From Mixophyes australis (Eukaryota; Chordata; Amphibia; Anura; Limnodynastidae): a DNA stretch of 64,000 nucleotides. The notes under the pieces are model-generated. The model made no database searches and was not told the origin of the DNA. It saw nothing but the letters and a program-made list of their open reading frames with translations. A program made the translations under genes and the position numbers. The stretch covers positions 60,330,919 to 60,394,918 of the forward strand of contig JAVHZZ010000011.1 in the NCBI GenBank assembly GCA_036250195.1. The letters are read 5' to 3'. Shown piece by piece: positions 54,790-64,000 of the stretch (its first letter is position 1; each line of letters opens with the position of its first letter).

Positions 54790-55460
54790 CATTATATAAA
54801 TAGGTATTTACAGTATATGATGATTATAGCACAGTAAATAAGGGCAGTGAATGTATTTACAACACTGATTGACTCAAAATTATTATGAGGATAAAAATAA
54901 AAACCTTTTGTTATCTACCATAATTTGACATTACATTGCATTACTTACTTACTCTTTCAAACCATCTGATATAAAATTTGGTTAAAAAAGCAAAAACAAA
55001 CCAAAACACTATTTCATATTCAACTATGTTAGTCCATTTCTCCTTTTCTCTTTAATAACACAGTAGTCGTTACTCAGCAGAGTCTACATTATTTAAATCC
55101 TTCATTAGTTTCTACTTATGTTTGTTGTGGCTGTAGACCAAAACATATTGCAAAATTCTATTCATTGGAAGATGAATAAATTCAACCTGGATTTCTCTGT
55201 AGCTGCAGACCTTCTGTGAAGAAAAAAAAACTTTTGCATAGAGATTAACATTTATTAACTAGGAATTACAGTAACTGTAACATGCTTGTCAGTACACCAT
55301 TATCAGGTAACCAGTAAACATTTTTGTGCAGTAAACAGCTGCAAATAAGACACTTGTTTAAATGTTTCTCTGTGTAGCTTAACTGTGACGCTATGCATTC
55401 CATGCCATGAAAATATGATTTCCTCAAAGGGGCAGTCCCCAATATCACAAACAGGGAATG
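54790..55460. other. AT-rich unassigned stretch
   Basis: Between element D and the readable part of hAT3. I see neither further ERV pol nor a hAT terminal repeat. The 3' end of hAT3 must be lost or unrecognisable here. Confidence 0.5.
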
Positions 55461-56303
55461 TCAAAGTGATGTGACCTGATTTGCAATTTTGCGGGCCACC
55501 GCAAGCATATCCTGCACACCCCTGTCACTTTTAAGATAATGCTGCACCACCAAATTTATTGTGTGGGCAAAACATGGCACGTGCTGGAAATTGCCCATAT
55601 GTAATGCCCGCACAATCTTACTGGCGTTGTCCGACACCACAAATCCCCAGGAGAGTCTAAGTGGGGTAAGCCACTGCGAGATGATTTCCCTCAGTTTCTC
55701 TAAGAGGTTGTCGGCGTTGTGCCTCTTACTGAAACCGGTGATACACAACGTTCCCTGCCTTGGAACGAGCAGGCGTTTCGGAGATGCTGCTACTGATGCT
55801 GCTGCTGCTGCGGAAGGCGATGTATCTACCCAGTGGGCTGTCACAGTTATATAGTCCTTAATTTGCCCTGAACCACTTGTCCACATGCCCGTGGTTAAGT
55901 GGACAGTGGGTACAACCAAATTTTTCAGAGCACTGAGGACACTTTTTCGTACTTCTCTGTACATCCCGGGTATCGCCTGCCTAGTGAAGTGGAATCTAGA
56001 CGGGATTTGGTACCGGGGACACAATACCTCTATCAACCGTCTAAATCCCACTCCACTGATGGCGGACACCGGACGCACGTCTAACACCAACATCGCTGTC
56101 ACGGACGCAGTTATCCGCTTTGCCATAGGATGACTGCTGTCGTACTTCGTGCTCATGGCAAACGACTGTTGTACGGTCAATTGCTTAGTGAAAGACGTAG
56201 CGGTCTTACGACTTCCCCTCTGGGAAGATGACCGACTCCCAGCAGCAAAAGCAGCAGCGCCAGTAGTAGGCGTACCACTGCAGGATCCTCCGGAAGAATC
56301 CCG
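55461..56303 (-). pseudogene. hAT3 transposase core
   Basis: Minus strand. After the insert: SGTPTTGAAAFAAG, SFTKQLTVQQSF, MAKRITASVTAMLVLDVRPVS, VGFRRLIEVLCP. The catalytic region LTTGMWTSG has Gly where hAT1 keeps Asp (LTTDMCTS); the KDYITVTAHWVD, GFVVSDNASK and CFAHTINLVV blocks are conserved. The frame ends after DMLAVARKIANQ at 55461, so the helical insertion end and dimerisation domain are missing. Confidence 0.8.
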
Positions 56304-57912
56304 ATGTCACTCACCGGACTGTGAGTGCTACTTCTAAGGTAGCTAGAAACCGTGTCCGTCCATTATAATGAGGTACTGCGCATGTGCAGTCCCTTTTAAC
56401 CTTCAGTTCTGTTCCTTTAACTTAATTGGCTGATCAGGCAACACTCCCTATAGTAAGCACCTGTGGTCAATACCACGTTGCCTGATCTTGGAGTCTCATT
56501 CCTCATGAGTCTCTGAAGGTGTTCCAGTGCCTCCTCGTGTGTTCGGCTTATGCTGATTTCTGTTTGCCATTTGTGGTTTCCAGACCACTTCTACTCCTCG
56601 TGTTCCTAGTGACTTCAGCAGCTGATTCCTATCCGCTGCCTCCGTATATCTACAGTTACAGATTACTTCAAACTCTCCTGTGTTTCATCGTGACTCCAGC
56701 AGCTGATTCCTATCCGCTGCCTTCGTATATCTACAGTTACAGATTACTTCAAACTCTCCTGTGTTTCATCGTGACTCCAGCAGCTGATTCCTATCCGCTG
56801 CCTCCGTGTGTCTACAAGTTACAGATCTCTCCAACTCTCCTGTGTTACATCGCTACTGTTCCAGCTGATTCCTGTTAGCTACTTCAGCGTGTCTACAGAG
56901 TCCTGCTCGTCTCAGCGCTCCAGTCTGCATTCTACCTGCCGTCAGCTGACCCGCTGCCTACTGCTTCTACAGTGTGTCCATTTGTGTCAACTTGCCTGTT
57001 AGCATCGAGTCTACGCTCCTTGGCTTCCAGCTCTGTTACATCGCTTCAGCTCTCCCGTGGTCTCCTGCTGTTCAATTCGATATACTACTGCTTCCTGAGT
57101 ATTTTGTCATCCTTGCTGGCCTACCTACAGTGCGCTGCACCTACCTGCCGCTTCCATTCTGCAAGGACTTCTCATCTCGTCAGTTCCCTGCCGCTCAGGT
57201 ATCCCTGCAGCTATCTCTAACAGACTGCTCATCTGAACCACGGTATGCATACTTCTCATTGACTGTGCTGGTGTATTGCATATCCATCTGGACTGAGTTG
57301 TTCTCCTCCGGAGTTTCCATCCTCTGAGACTATTGCTATTATTGACTGTGTTTCCTTTTGCTGGACTATTCTAGTGACTTTGTTTATCTGTGCAGTGCTG
57401 TTCATTCATTATTATTATTGTGTGCAGTTCAACGTGGGATCAAGTTCAGTATACCCGTGTAGACTCTGCATTGCATTTATCTCCTCGTGTCCTTCCTCAC
57501 ATATATATTCAGTGGTACAACTTGCTAGAGGCAGACCACTGATTCCTGTTTCCCTGTGTCACCAGTTGCATATATCTTCTCACATAAGCAGTGGTACAAC
57601 TTGCTATACGCAGACCGCTGACTTCCACCTCCTTATTACTCCTGGACATTCTTTCTCACTATAGCAGTGGTACAACTTGCCGTGCGCAGACCACTGACTA
57701 CCCTCACGTGTCCTTGTCCATACAGATCCTCGTGTTCAGTTACCTATTGTTTACCAGTGCTGCTAGTCATAGACTTTCTGAGCATTCTCTAACCATCTGC
57801 TGTTTCCAGTTCCATTATCACCCTGCCACCAGAGTATCATATACCAACTCTACTGCTCTGATAAGACCATCAGCGGGTGATACTGGGTAAAGACTCCTAG
57901 TGCCCGTGACAC
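56304..57912. mobile_element. Solo-LTR-like insertion in hAT3, 1.6 kb
   Basis: Starts TGTCACTCACCGG and ends CCCGTGACA, with near-matching 5-bp flanks CCCGA and CCCGG. Removing it with one flank copy leaves the hAT3 reading frame continuous (SSSIR then DSSGG). It has no coding sequence. It contains an 81-bp repeat in about three copies (56609-56880, GACTCCAGCAGCTGATTCC) and a second repeated block AGTGGTACAACTTGC (57513, 57589, 57665). Ends resemble those of LTRs of sushi-type Ty3 elements such as A and B. Confidence 0.7.
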
Positions 57913-58988
57913 CCGGATTGAAGAGGACTCAGTCATGCCGGTGACATGGCCTGCAGGGCTATCTCCGATCCAGATCGAGGAGGAAATTGACGAGGAGGGT
58001 GTTGCTGGTGTGGATACAACGGCACCAAGGGATTTAGGTGTCCCTGGACTGCTGACTGTCCTAGCCACAGTTCCTGAACTAAATACAGAATTATGAAGGG
58101 TCTTCAGGTGACGTATAAGGGAGGATGTCCCTAGGTGGCCAAGATCCTTACCCCTGCTTATTGCAGCTTTACATAAGCTACATATGGCAATATATTTTTG
58201 TTGGCTGGATTGGGATACAAATAATTCCAGACCAAAGAGGTGGGTTTATTGGTCTTCTGCCCAGGGATGATGATGGGCTTTTTCATCCCATGGACAACAA
58301 CTGTTTCCCCCCCTGGTGCCTCATTTAAGAAAACCACATCAGCATCCTCCTCGTCAACTTCCTCCTCAGCGCCAGCTACATCAATATCCTCCTCCTGGTG
58401 TACAACATTGACACCTTCATTATCAAAATCTGGAACTACACTGTGGGTGATCCCTCCAGCATATGCAGAGGGCGTGCTGCAAATGGTGGAAGGAGCCACC
58501 TCTTCCTGTACAGTGCTGGGAAGGTCAGGCATCGCAACTACCAACACCCTTGGACTCTCCTGGGGGATTTGTGATGCCATGTCTTTAGAAGACAGAGTTG
58601 TTTGCTGTATTTTTGATGACAGCTTAACTCTCTTAAATTTTCTAGAGGGGGGTGGAGGAGGGCTTAGATCGTTGGGTGAAGCTGAACCACTAGTCATGAA
58701 CACGGGCCAGGGCCTAAGCAGTTCCTTGCCACTCCGTGTCATAAATGGCATATTGGCAAGTTTATGTTTCTCCTCAGATGATTTTAATTTCTTTTTTTGG
58801 ATCATTTTTGTGAACTTTGGCTTTTTGGATTTTACATGCCCTCTACTATGACATTGGGCATCGGCCTTGGCATACAACGTTGATGGCATTTCATCGTCTA
58901 TGTCATGACCAGTGGCAGCAGCTTCAGCATTAGGAGGAAGTGGTTCTTGATCTTTCCCTACTTTATCCTCCAAATTTTTGTTCTCCAT
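57913..58988 (-). pseudogene. hAT3 N-terminal ORF and BED finger
   Basis: Start at 58988 (MENKNLEDKVGKD). Basic region KPKFTKMIQKKKLKSS, block MPFMTRSGKELLRPWP shared with hAT1, acidic region EEEVDEEDADVVF, then IIIPGQKTNKPTSLVWNY and a BED finger. A one-base frame change near 58192 splits the finger: after NPANKN the other frame gives IAICSLCKAAISRGKDLG with HLKTLH, the C2H2-type metal ligands. It continues to MTESSSIR at the insert. An upstream Met at 59036 is less likely. Confidence 0.8.
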
Positions 58989-59059
58989 TATATGCAGCAC
59001 AAGAGAGCGTACCCCTAAACCACACACACTCGGCAAAGCCTTTAAAAATTATATGCGGC

Positions 59060-59490
59060 ACAGGAGAGTACCACTGGACTGGAGTTATACGGCTGTACCA
59101 CTGGACTTATACGGCAGGATCAGTGGACTTAAACAGCAGTACCACTGGACTTATACGGCAGGATCAGTGGACTTAAACAGCAGTACCACTGGACTTATAC
59201 CGCAGGATCAGTGGACTTAAACAGCAGTACCACTGGACTTATACGGCAGGATCAGTGAACTTAAACAGCAGTACCACTGGACTTATACGGCAGGATCAGT
59301 GGACTTAAACAGCAGTACCACTGGACTTATACGGCAGGATCAGTGAACTTAAACAGCAGTACCACTGGTCTTATACGGCAGGATCAGTGAACTTAAACAG
59401 CAGTACCACTGGACTTATATGGCAGGATCAGTGGACTTAAACAGCAGTACCACTGGACTTATACGGCAGGATCAGTGGACTTAAACACTC
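59060..59490 (+). repeat. 44-bp tandem array in hAT3, about 10 copies
   Basis: Unit CAGCAGTACCACTGGACTTA followed by TACGGCAGGATCAGTGGACTTAAA. The period is 44 bp, with a GTGGAC/GTGAAC variant. It lies just upstream of the hAT3 ORF, the same place as the 100-bp array in hAT1. Confidence 0.93.
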
Positions 59491-60030
59491 ATTTGTTAAT
59501 ACAAATGAAATAGCGAAATATTAAAAAAAGGGGAATGTAAGCATTTTCGTGTAAATATGGAATAAATTGCTCAAAAAGGTAGCTGAGAACTACCCTAGCA
59601 CGCCGCTGTAGAAATAATAGATCAATAGTATATTTATTTGATAAATAGTATAATTTCTATAATACCTGCTATATATAAGTTACGAGATCCAGACTAAACA
59701 TATAGTATTAGTGATCTGTTAGTAATAGGATCACATACTCAAGAGGGATGGTAGCTGTCTATTGTCTACAGCTCCTTCTTAATCCCTCCTATACGTAGTA
59801 TAAACACTGTCCCTGATAATTGGATCAGACAGGCTCACTGGGATAAGGAATTCACACCAGAGCTGTATAATTGTGTGTTTCACCACTGGACTGAGCAGGA
59901 CAGAGGACACCACCACACACCCTCCCTCTTCCCTCTCCAATGCCCGAGTGAAGATGGCGGCGGGCAGCTGGGAATAATATGAATCCGACGGCGGGTGGAT
60001 GACGTTTTGCCTCGTTCTGAGTTTTGCGTC
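59491..60030. other. hAT3 5' region without genes
   Basis: AT-rich first, then CpG-rich toward the end (59940-60030). No ORF that I can support; probably the promoter region of the hAT3 transposase. Confidence 0.5.
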
Positions 60031-60123
60031 GGGCGGGAATTCTCGAACAGTGCTCGGATCCGGCTCGGTTCGGTACTGTTCGGGGGTGTTCGGATTTCAA
60101 GAATCCGAACCCGCTCACCCCTA

Positions 60124-60810
60124 TTTTATATGCGATCATCCTAGAGAAATCTGGTAGGAGTCTCTATATTACCATTTCTTCAGAGAGATTTTGTTTTATT
60201 ATCAGTATGATGTCTCTGTTCTATGAGATATATGTTTTAAATATATTTGGTGTTTTTTGGTAATGCACCAGAGTCTTTTGAATTTTTGTTTTGCCATATA
60301 TACTGAGGAACATCTTTGTGAATCGATGTGGAGGAGAAACCTGTGGAGGATATTTTGAGAGGCTTGATTACATTGAGGAGCTTGTAAGCATACATCCTTT
60401 GGGGTAGATGTGAATATACCACAAGTATCTTTGGTGTGATTTCGTTTATCCATCACAGGTTGGGAGAGCTACGCCTTTCTGGGAACTTTTTTTGGACTAT
60501 CTATCTTATGTGTTTGAATATATTACACTATTTTCTCCCTTTGTTTTTTTGTTATATGAGTCTTGCCATCAGAGCATATGAATAAGGAGATAAAGATAGA
60601 TCGCTATCCCATCTGAGAAAGTGATTTGGGAGAGATCTTTCAGGAATCCATCCCCTTAATATATTGAGAATAGGGTGCGCGCCCATTGTATATGTGTTTA
60701 CTGTTTATATCATTATACCTTTGTATGGAGAAAAGTGGATGCTCCATCACATGTACTAGGCTGCATACTGAGTGAAGCGCCATATCGATCAATCATCTGT
60801 ATTTGCAGAA
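60124..60810. other. Unassigned stretch right of hAT3
   Basis: AT-rich, no gene recognised. It would be intron sequence of the KCNK-like gene if that gene extended this far. Confidence 0.45.
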
Positions 60811-61795
60811 GGTATGTATGTATGATCTTGCAGGCAGTGGTGGGATGCAGCATATATTTATGTTTGATCTTGAAGGCAGTGGGGGGGTGCAGTATGTATG
60901 AATGTTTTGGCAGGCAGTGGTAGAGTGCAGCATGTATATATGTATGTTCAGGCAGGCAGTGGTGTGGTACAGCGTGTATGTATTTATGTTCTGGTAGACA
61001 TAGGCGGGGTGCAGCATGTATGTATGTATGTATGTATGTTGGCAGGCAGTGATGGCTTGCAGCATGTATGTATGATCTGGCAGGATGTGATGGGGTGCAG
61101 CATGTATGTATGTTCTGGCAGGAAGTGATGGGGTGCAGCATGCATGTATGTTCTGGCAGGAAGTGATGATGTGCAGCATGTACGTATGCATGTTCTGGCA
61201 GGCAGTGGTGTGATGCAGCATGTATGTATGTATGTTCTGGCAGGCAGAGGTGATGTGCAGTGTTTCTTTGGGCAGGCAGTGGTGTGATGCAGCATGTATG
61301 TATGTATGTTCTGGCAGGCAGAGGTGATGTGCAGTGTTTCTTTGGGCAGGCAGTGGTGGGGTGCAGCATGTATGTATGTATGTATGTATGTATGTATCTA
61401 CTGGCAGGCAGTGGTGGCATGCAGTATAAAAGTATGTATGTTCTGCCAGGCAGTGGTGTGGTGCAGCATGTATGTATGATCTTGCCGGCAGTGGTGGGGT
61501 GCAGCATGCTTGTATGTATGTTCTGGCAGGCAGTGGTGGGGTGCAGTATGTATGTATTTATGATCTGGCAGGCAGTGACGGTGTGCAACATGTATGTATG
61601 TATGTATATTCTGGCAGGCAGTGGTGGGGTGCAGCATGTATGTATGGTCTGGCAGGCAGTTGCGATGTGCAGTATATATGTTCTGGCAGGCAGTGGTGGG
61701 GTTCAGCATGTATGTATGTCCTGGCAGGCAGTGGTGGGGTGCAGCATGTATGTATGTTCTGGCAGGCAGCAGAGACGTGCAGTATGTATATCGCA
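60811..61795 (+). repeat. GTATGTATG-rich minisatellite, unit about 40 bp
   Basis: More than 20 irregular copies of TGCAGCATGTATGTATGTTC plus TGGCAGGCAGTGGTGGGG. Unit length varies with the number of GTAT words. All open stretches on both strands here are products of the repeat. It ends about 15 bp from the splice donor of the KCNK-like exon. Confidence 0.92.
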
Positions 61796-61812
61796 CTCCA
61801 AATGGCACTTAC

Positions 61813-62089
61813 CTATAGTGTTAATAACCGTGATGGCAAAGTAATAGGAGCCGAAAAATTTCCACAGGACCCCAGCCCGATGAGGCTCAGACTGCATGAT
61901 GACAAGCTCAATCTGCCTGTAGTCCTCGTTGGAGATGTTCTACTTTGAGGCATATCTTCTCTGCTTTAAGCTTCTCTTCCCCTCTCATCATGGAGTCCAA
62001 CTCCAGGGCATCAAAGACAGTGGCCCCGACCAGCAGATAGGTGAATGTGCCGATGATGAGGTCAAAGTTTGCACGTTCTGCAGCTTCAT
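61813..62089 (-). pseudogene. KCNK3/KCNK9-like: TASK-type K2P potassium channel exon 1, frame-broken
   Basis: The minus strand starts at 62089 with [10 protein letters not shown]. After a one-base loss it continues [20 protein letters not shown] (first membrane span) and [10 protein letters not shown]. After a small loss it continues [34 protein letters not shown] and AITVINTIG. It ends at 61813 on a GTAAGT donor right at the first pore-loop TIG, the place where TASK genes have their first intron. These channels set resting K+ conductance in the plasma membrane. The 277-bp length is 6 bp short of what I recall for TASK exon 1, fitting the two small deletions. The intron is retained, so this is not a processed copy. 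It is either a decayed paralogue or an assembly-damaged real exon. Confidence 0.82.
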
Positions 62090-62550
62090 GGCCACAATCA
62101 ACTGGCTAATGAGGGGTTCATGTCCTCCCCTTCCTTTCTGTAACTCAGTTGTTGCGGGTCTGAATCCTGGAATGTTGGATGCCCCTTTTAGAAAAAAAAT
62201 GGGTACATGAAAGTTAGAAAACTCCAACCATCCTGCCGTTAAATCAATAGCACCAACGTTTAATAATTAGGCCTCCTTCCAACCCCAACCTTAAAATAAT
62301 TGTACTCACATTTAATAAATAAACCTATTTTACTCTCTCCAAACAGCCCCAGCAATAAATCATAGCATTTACATTTCATAAATATAACCATTTCCCACAA
62401 CTATTCCCGGCATTAATGACAAGTGAGGCTTTTAGGGTGAACGCACTTAAAGGGCGACAGGGTTTGTAACAGGCTAAACACTTACTTAAAGGGTTAACAT
62501 CGGGTGGGGCCTGAACAATGGTAGCTCCTGTGTGAGGGTCCTGGGTTGAA
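62090..62550. other. AT-rich sequence upstream of KCNK-like exon
   Basis: Contains AATAAATAAACC and CAGCAATAAATCATAG-like words (62300-62400). No gene seen. It would hold 5' UTR or promoter if the exon is real. Confidence 0.45.
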
Positions 62551-64000
62551 TATAGCAGATGGTACTTCCTGGTTTGCCTCTCTCTTCAGAACGAGATCCT
62601 GCAACAGAGAAAGCGGATAAGTATCCATTCTTTGCTGTTTAATTTCCTTATTTTTGCCTTTCTTATATTTGTTGTTCCATTGTATTAGTGTGATTATTGC
62701 TGTTTCTGCCTTTATTTCCTGGTTTTGTTTTTCTTTCAGCTCTTTCTCCTTATCCCATCTCCCCCCTCCTTCCCAGTAGCTTCCTTTTGTTCCTTTCTTA
62801 GCCCCCTACCAGGGCACTTTTTTAACCCCTCAATAATCCCTCATTTTCGGGCCCCCCTTTTACCTTCCAAGTACACCAGCATACCCCGTCCAAAGTGAGC
62901 CACAACCCGCCCAGCGCGCCTCGGGTCCCCCTCCCCCGTCAGCGCTGGGCACCATCTTTCTTCTCCCCATGCGGCGGTCCCCCTTCCTGTGGCGGTGTCC
63001 CGACGGCCCCCATTAGTTTCCCCCGGTTCCAGTCCTCGGTCCCTCACTAATCACCCGGAGGGGAAGAGAGTAGCAGGGTTCGGCGTTCAGCGGGGACAGG
63101 CAGCGCGGCCAGAGTCATCAGAAGGGCCGCGCATGCGCAGAACGCGGGCGTCATCGCACCGGCCGGGTTGCCCGGTGTTGCTAACAGCGGGGACGGGAGA
63201 GCAGTTATTGGAGGCGATGGGTCCCCGGCGGCCACATTTTGGCCTGCAACAGAACAGGCTGGCAGTAGCTCCCCTCCTGCGGATAGCGCAGGGGTGGGTC
63301 AGGGATATGGCAACCACAAGCCCTACAGGGGGTCCAGGAAGTATATGGAGGGCAGACATTTTCAGGCAGTGCCCTATAACTCCCCCATCTCAGCTCAGGG
63401 GGGGGGGGGTCACATATATATAATCCCCCTGCCATGCATCAGCTCCATTTTCCCCCAAGCCCCTTTTTGCCCCACAGTAGCAGGGGCTCATCATGGGGGG
63501 CACAGTTCGATAGAGACCCCCCGGTAGCGAGAAGTGTACATGGCCAGTCCACACCGCAGAGGGATATTTTGCTGCGAACGGCGCCACCTGGGGGCGGACG
63601 CGTTTAGTAGCGGGGGCGCAGGCAATTGTAGGGTAAGGGGAGAGGCGTCTGTGTGGCCCCCTCTTTACCACCAAGTTTTGTCGCCGGCGGCGGACAGGGC
63701 ATTTAGGACACGTCGGGCTCCCTCCCCGGTTAGCTCAGCGAGGGGTGTCGGCTATGTTGGGCAGGTCGGCGTGATAATTAAGCGATAATTTAGCGATTGA
63801 TTACAACCACACTAGTGTCGGTAATTCGTCATGATGGTCTCTGCCATCGTGAGATCACGTACTCCCGAGCAGTTACGTTGGGGAATCGTTCCGGGCGCGG
63901 TACTATAGCCATGCCCAGCAGCGGCGTGAGGAAATGGTGGGGTATTTAAGTCCAGGCCACTATGCAGCATTAAACCAAGACTTTGGCGGCCCAGACATTA
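62551..64000 (+). mobile_element. Possible 5' part of a second Ngaro/DIRS-like element
   Basis: The layout resembles 380-1400: a CTTCCTGGTTTGCC segment, a T-rich leader ending in a pyrimidine tract (62730-62780), then CpG-rich, Pro/Ser/Ala-coding sequence in shifting frames (open stretches at 62989-63423, 63168-63527 and 63534-63788). No RT or recombinase is reached before the window end, so the assignment is weak. A CpG-rich host promoter region for the KCNK-like gene is the main alternative. Confidence 0.35.

Larger units (their letters stand above)
55461..60123 (-). mobile_element. hAT element 3 (BED-finger family)
   Basis: The right boundary is CACCCCTA at 60123; read inward it gives TAGGGGTGAGCGGGTTCGGATTC with a GC palindrome (GAACAGTGC to GTACTGTTC). 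In minus-strand order: 44-bp array, N-terminal ORF, BED finger, solo-LTR-like insert, transposase core. No second terminal repeat is visible, so the 3' part is truncated. Confidence 0.78.

Noticed and set aside
54785..55460. Continuation of the old ERV pol upstream of element D
   Set aside because: No frame shows RT or protease motifs; the ERV end must lie near 33680-33772 or be eroded.
56519..57890. Several overlapping Ser/Leu/Cys-rich open stretches
   Set aside because: They lie in the solo-LTR-like insert with its internal repeats; no family similarity and no splice context.
60713..61844. Long open stretches on both strands (for example 292 codons on the minus strand)
   Set aside because: They are read-throughs of the 40-bp minisatellite, with Tyr/His/Cys-rich repeats in every frame and no independent coding signal.

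Overview
The window is vertebrate DNA made almost entirely of transposable elements. The mix is an Ngaro-type tyrosine-recombinase retrotransposon, hAT DNA transposons, Ty3 chromoviruses with chromodomains, gammaretrovirus-like endogenous retroviruses (ERVs), and one decayed exon of a TASK-type two-pore potassium channel. I infer a large-genome amphibian, most likely a frog, from this repertoire; no single sequence proves it. There is no bacterial gene organisation. Coordinates, repeat counts and LTR differences were worked out by eye.

Left part (1-20 kb). A hAT-like transposase pseudogene (minus strand, 9767 to 7764, resuming at 214 to 1) is split by a complete Ngaro-like element (215-7763) with split direct repeats and a decayed gag-like, RT/RNase H, tyrosine recombinase and SGNH-hydrolase gene set. 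A 5.1-kb BED-finger hAT element follows (10042-15163, TSD ATTATAAA). It has a 100-bp tandem array, and its transposase half is inverted relative to its N-terminal reading frame. A shorter relative (15796-17821) carries a 52-bp array. TA microsatellites, a 130-bp duplication and unassigned DNA follow.

Middle part (19.7-54.8 kb). This is a Russian-doll nest. An old ERV (env TM and integrase remnants at 19.7-21.36 kb, RNase H/RT remnants at 32.59-33.7 kb, minus strand) was split by Ty3 element B (26895-32585, minus) and Ty3 element A (21358-26891, plus). Ty3 element D (33773-54784, minus, TSD ATACC) sits at its upstream edge. D's RT gene was hit by Ty3 element C (36417-51768, minus, TSD GATAT). 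C's protease/RT junction was hit by a gammaretrovirus-like ERV (39997-49852, minus, TSD AAGG) with 838-bp LTRs, gag, an amber codon, pol and env. A partial solo LTR of the same ERV family lies inside D in the opposite orientation (52714-53437).

Right part (54.8-64 kb). A second BED-finger hAT (55461-60123, minus) carries a 44-bp array and is interrupted by a 1.6-kb solo-LTR-like insert (56304-57912). A roughly 40-bp GTATGTATG-rich minisatellite (60.8-61.8 kb) abuts the splice donor of a TASK-like KCNK exon 1 with two frame breaks (62089 to 61813, minus). The last 1.4 kb is CpG-rich and resembles the 5' part of another tyrosine-recombinase retrotransposon, cut by the window end.

The genes act as separate selfish units, not a pathway. 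The strongest observations are the nested architecture with readable target duplications, a complete -1 frameshift signal between gag and pol of element A, an amber readthrough layout in the ERV, two insertions whose conceptual removal leaves the interrupted host frame continuous, X-box-like palindromes in two LTR families, and minisatellites at the same position in three hAT elements. I saw no clearly unprecedented system.
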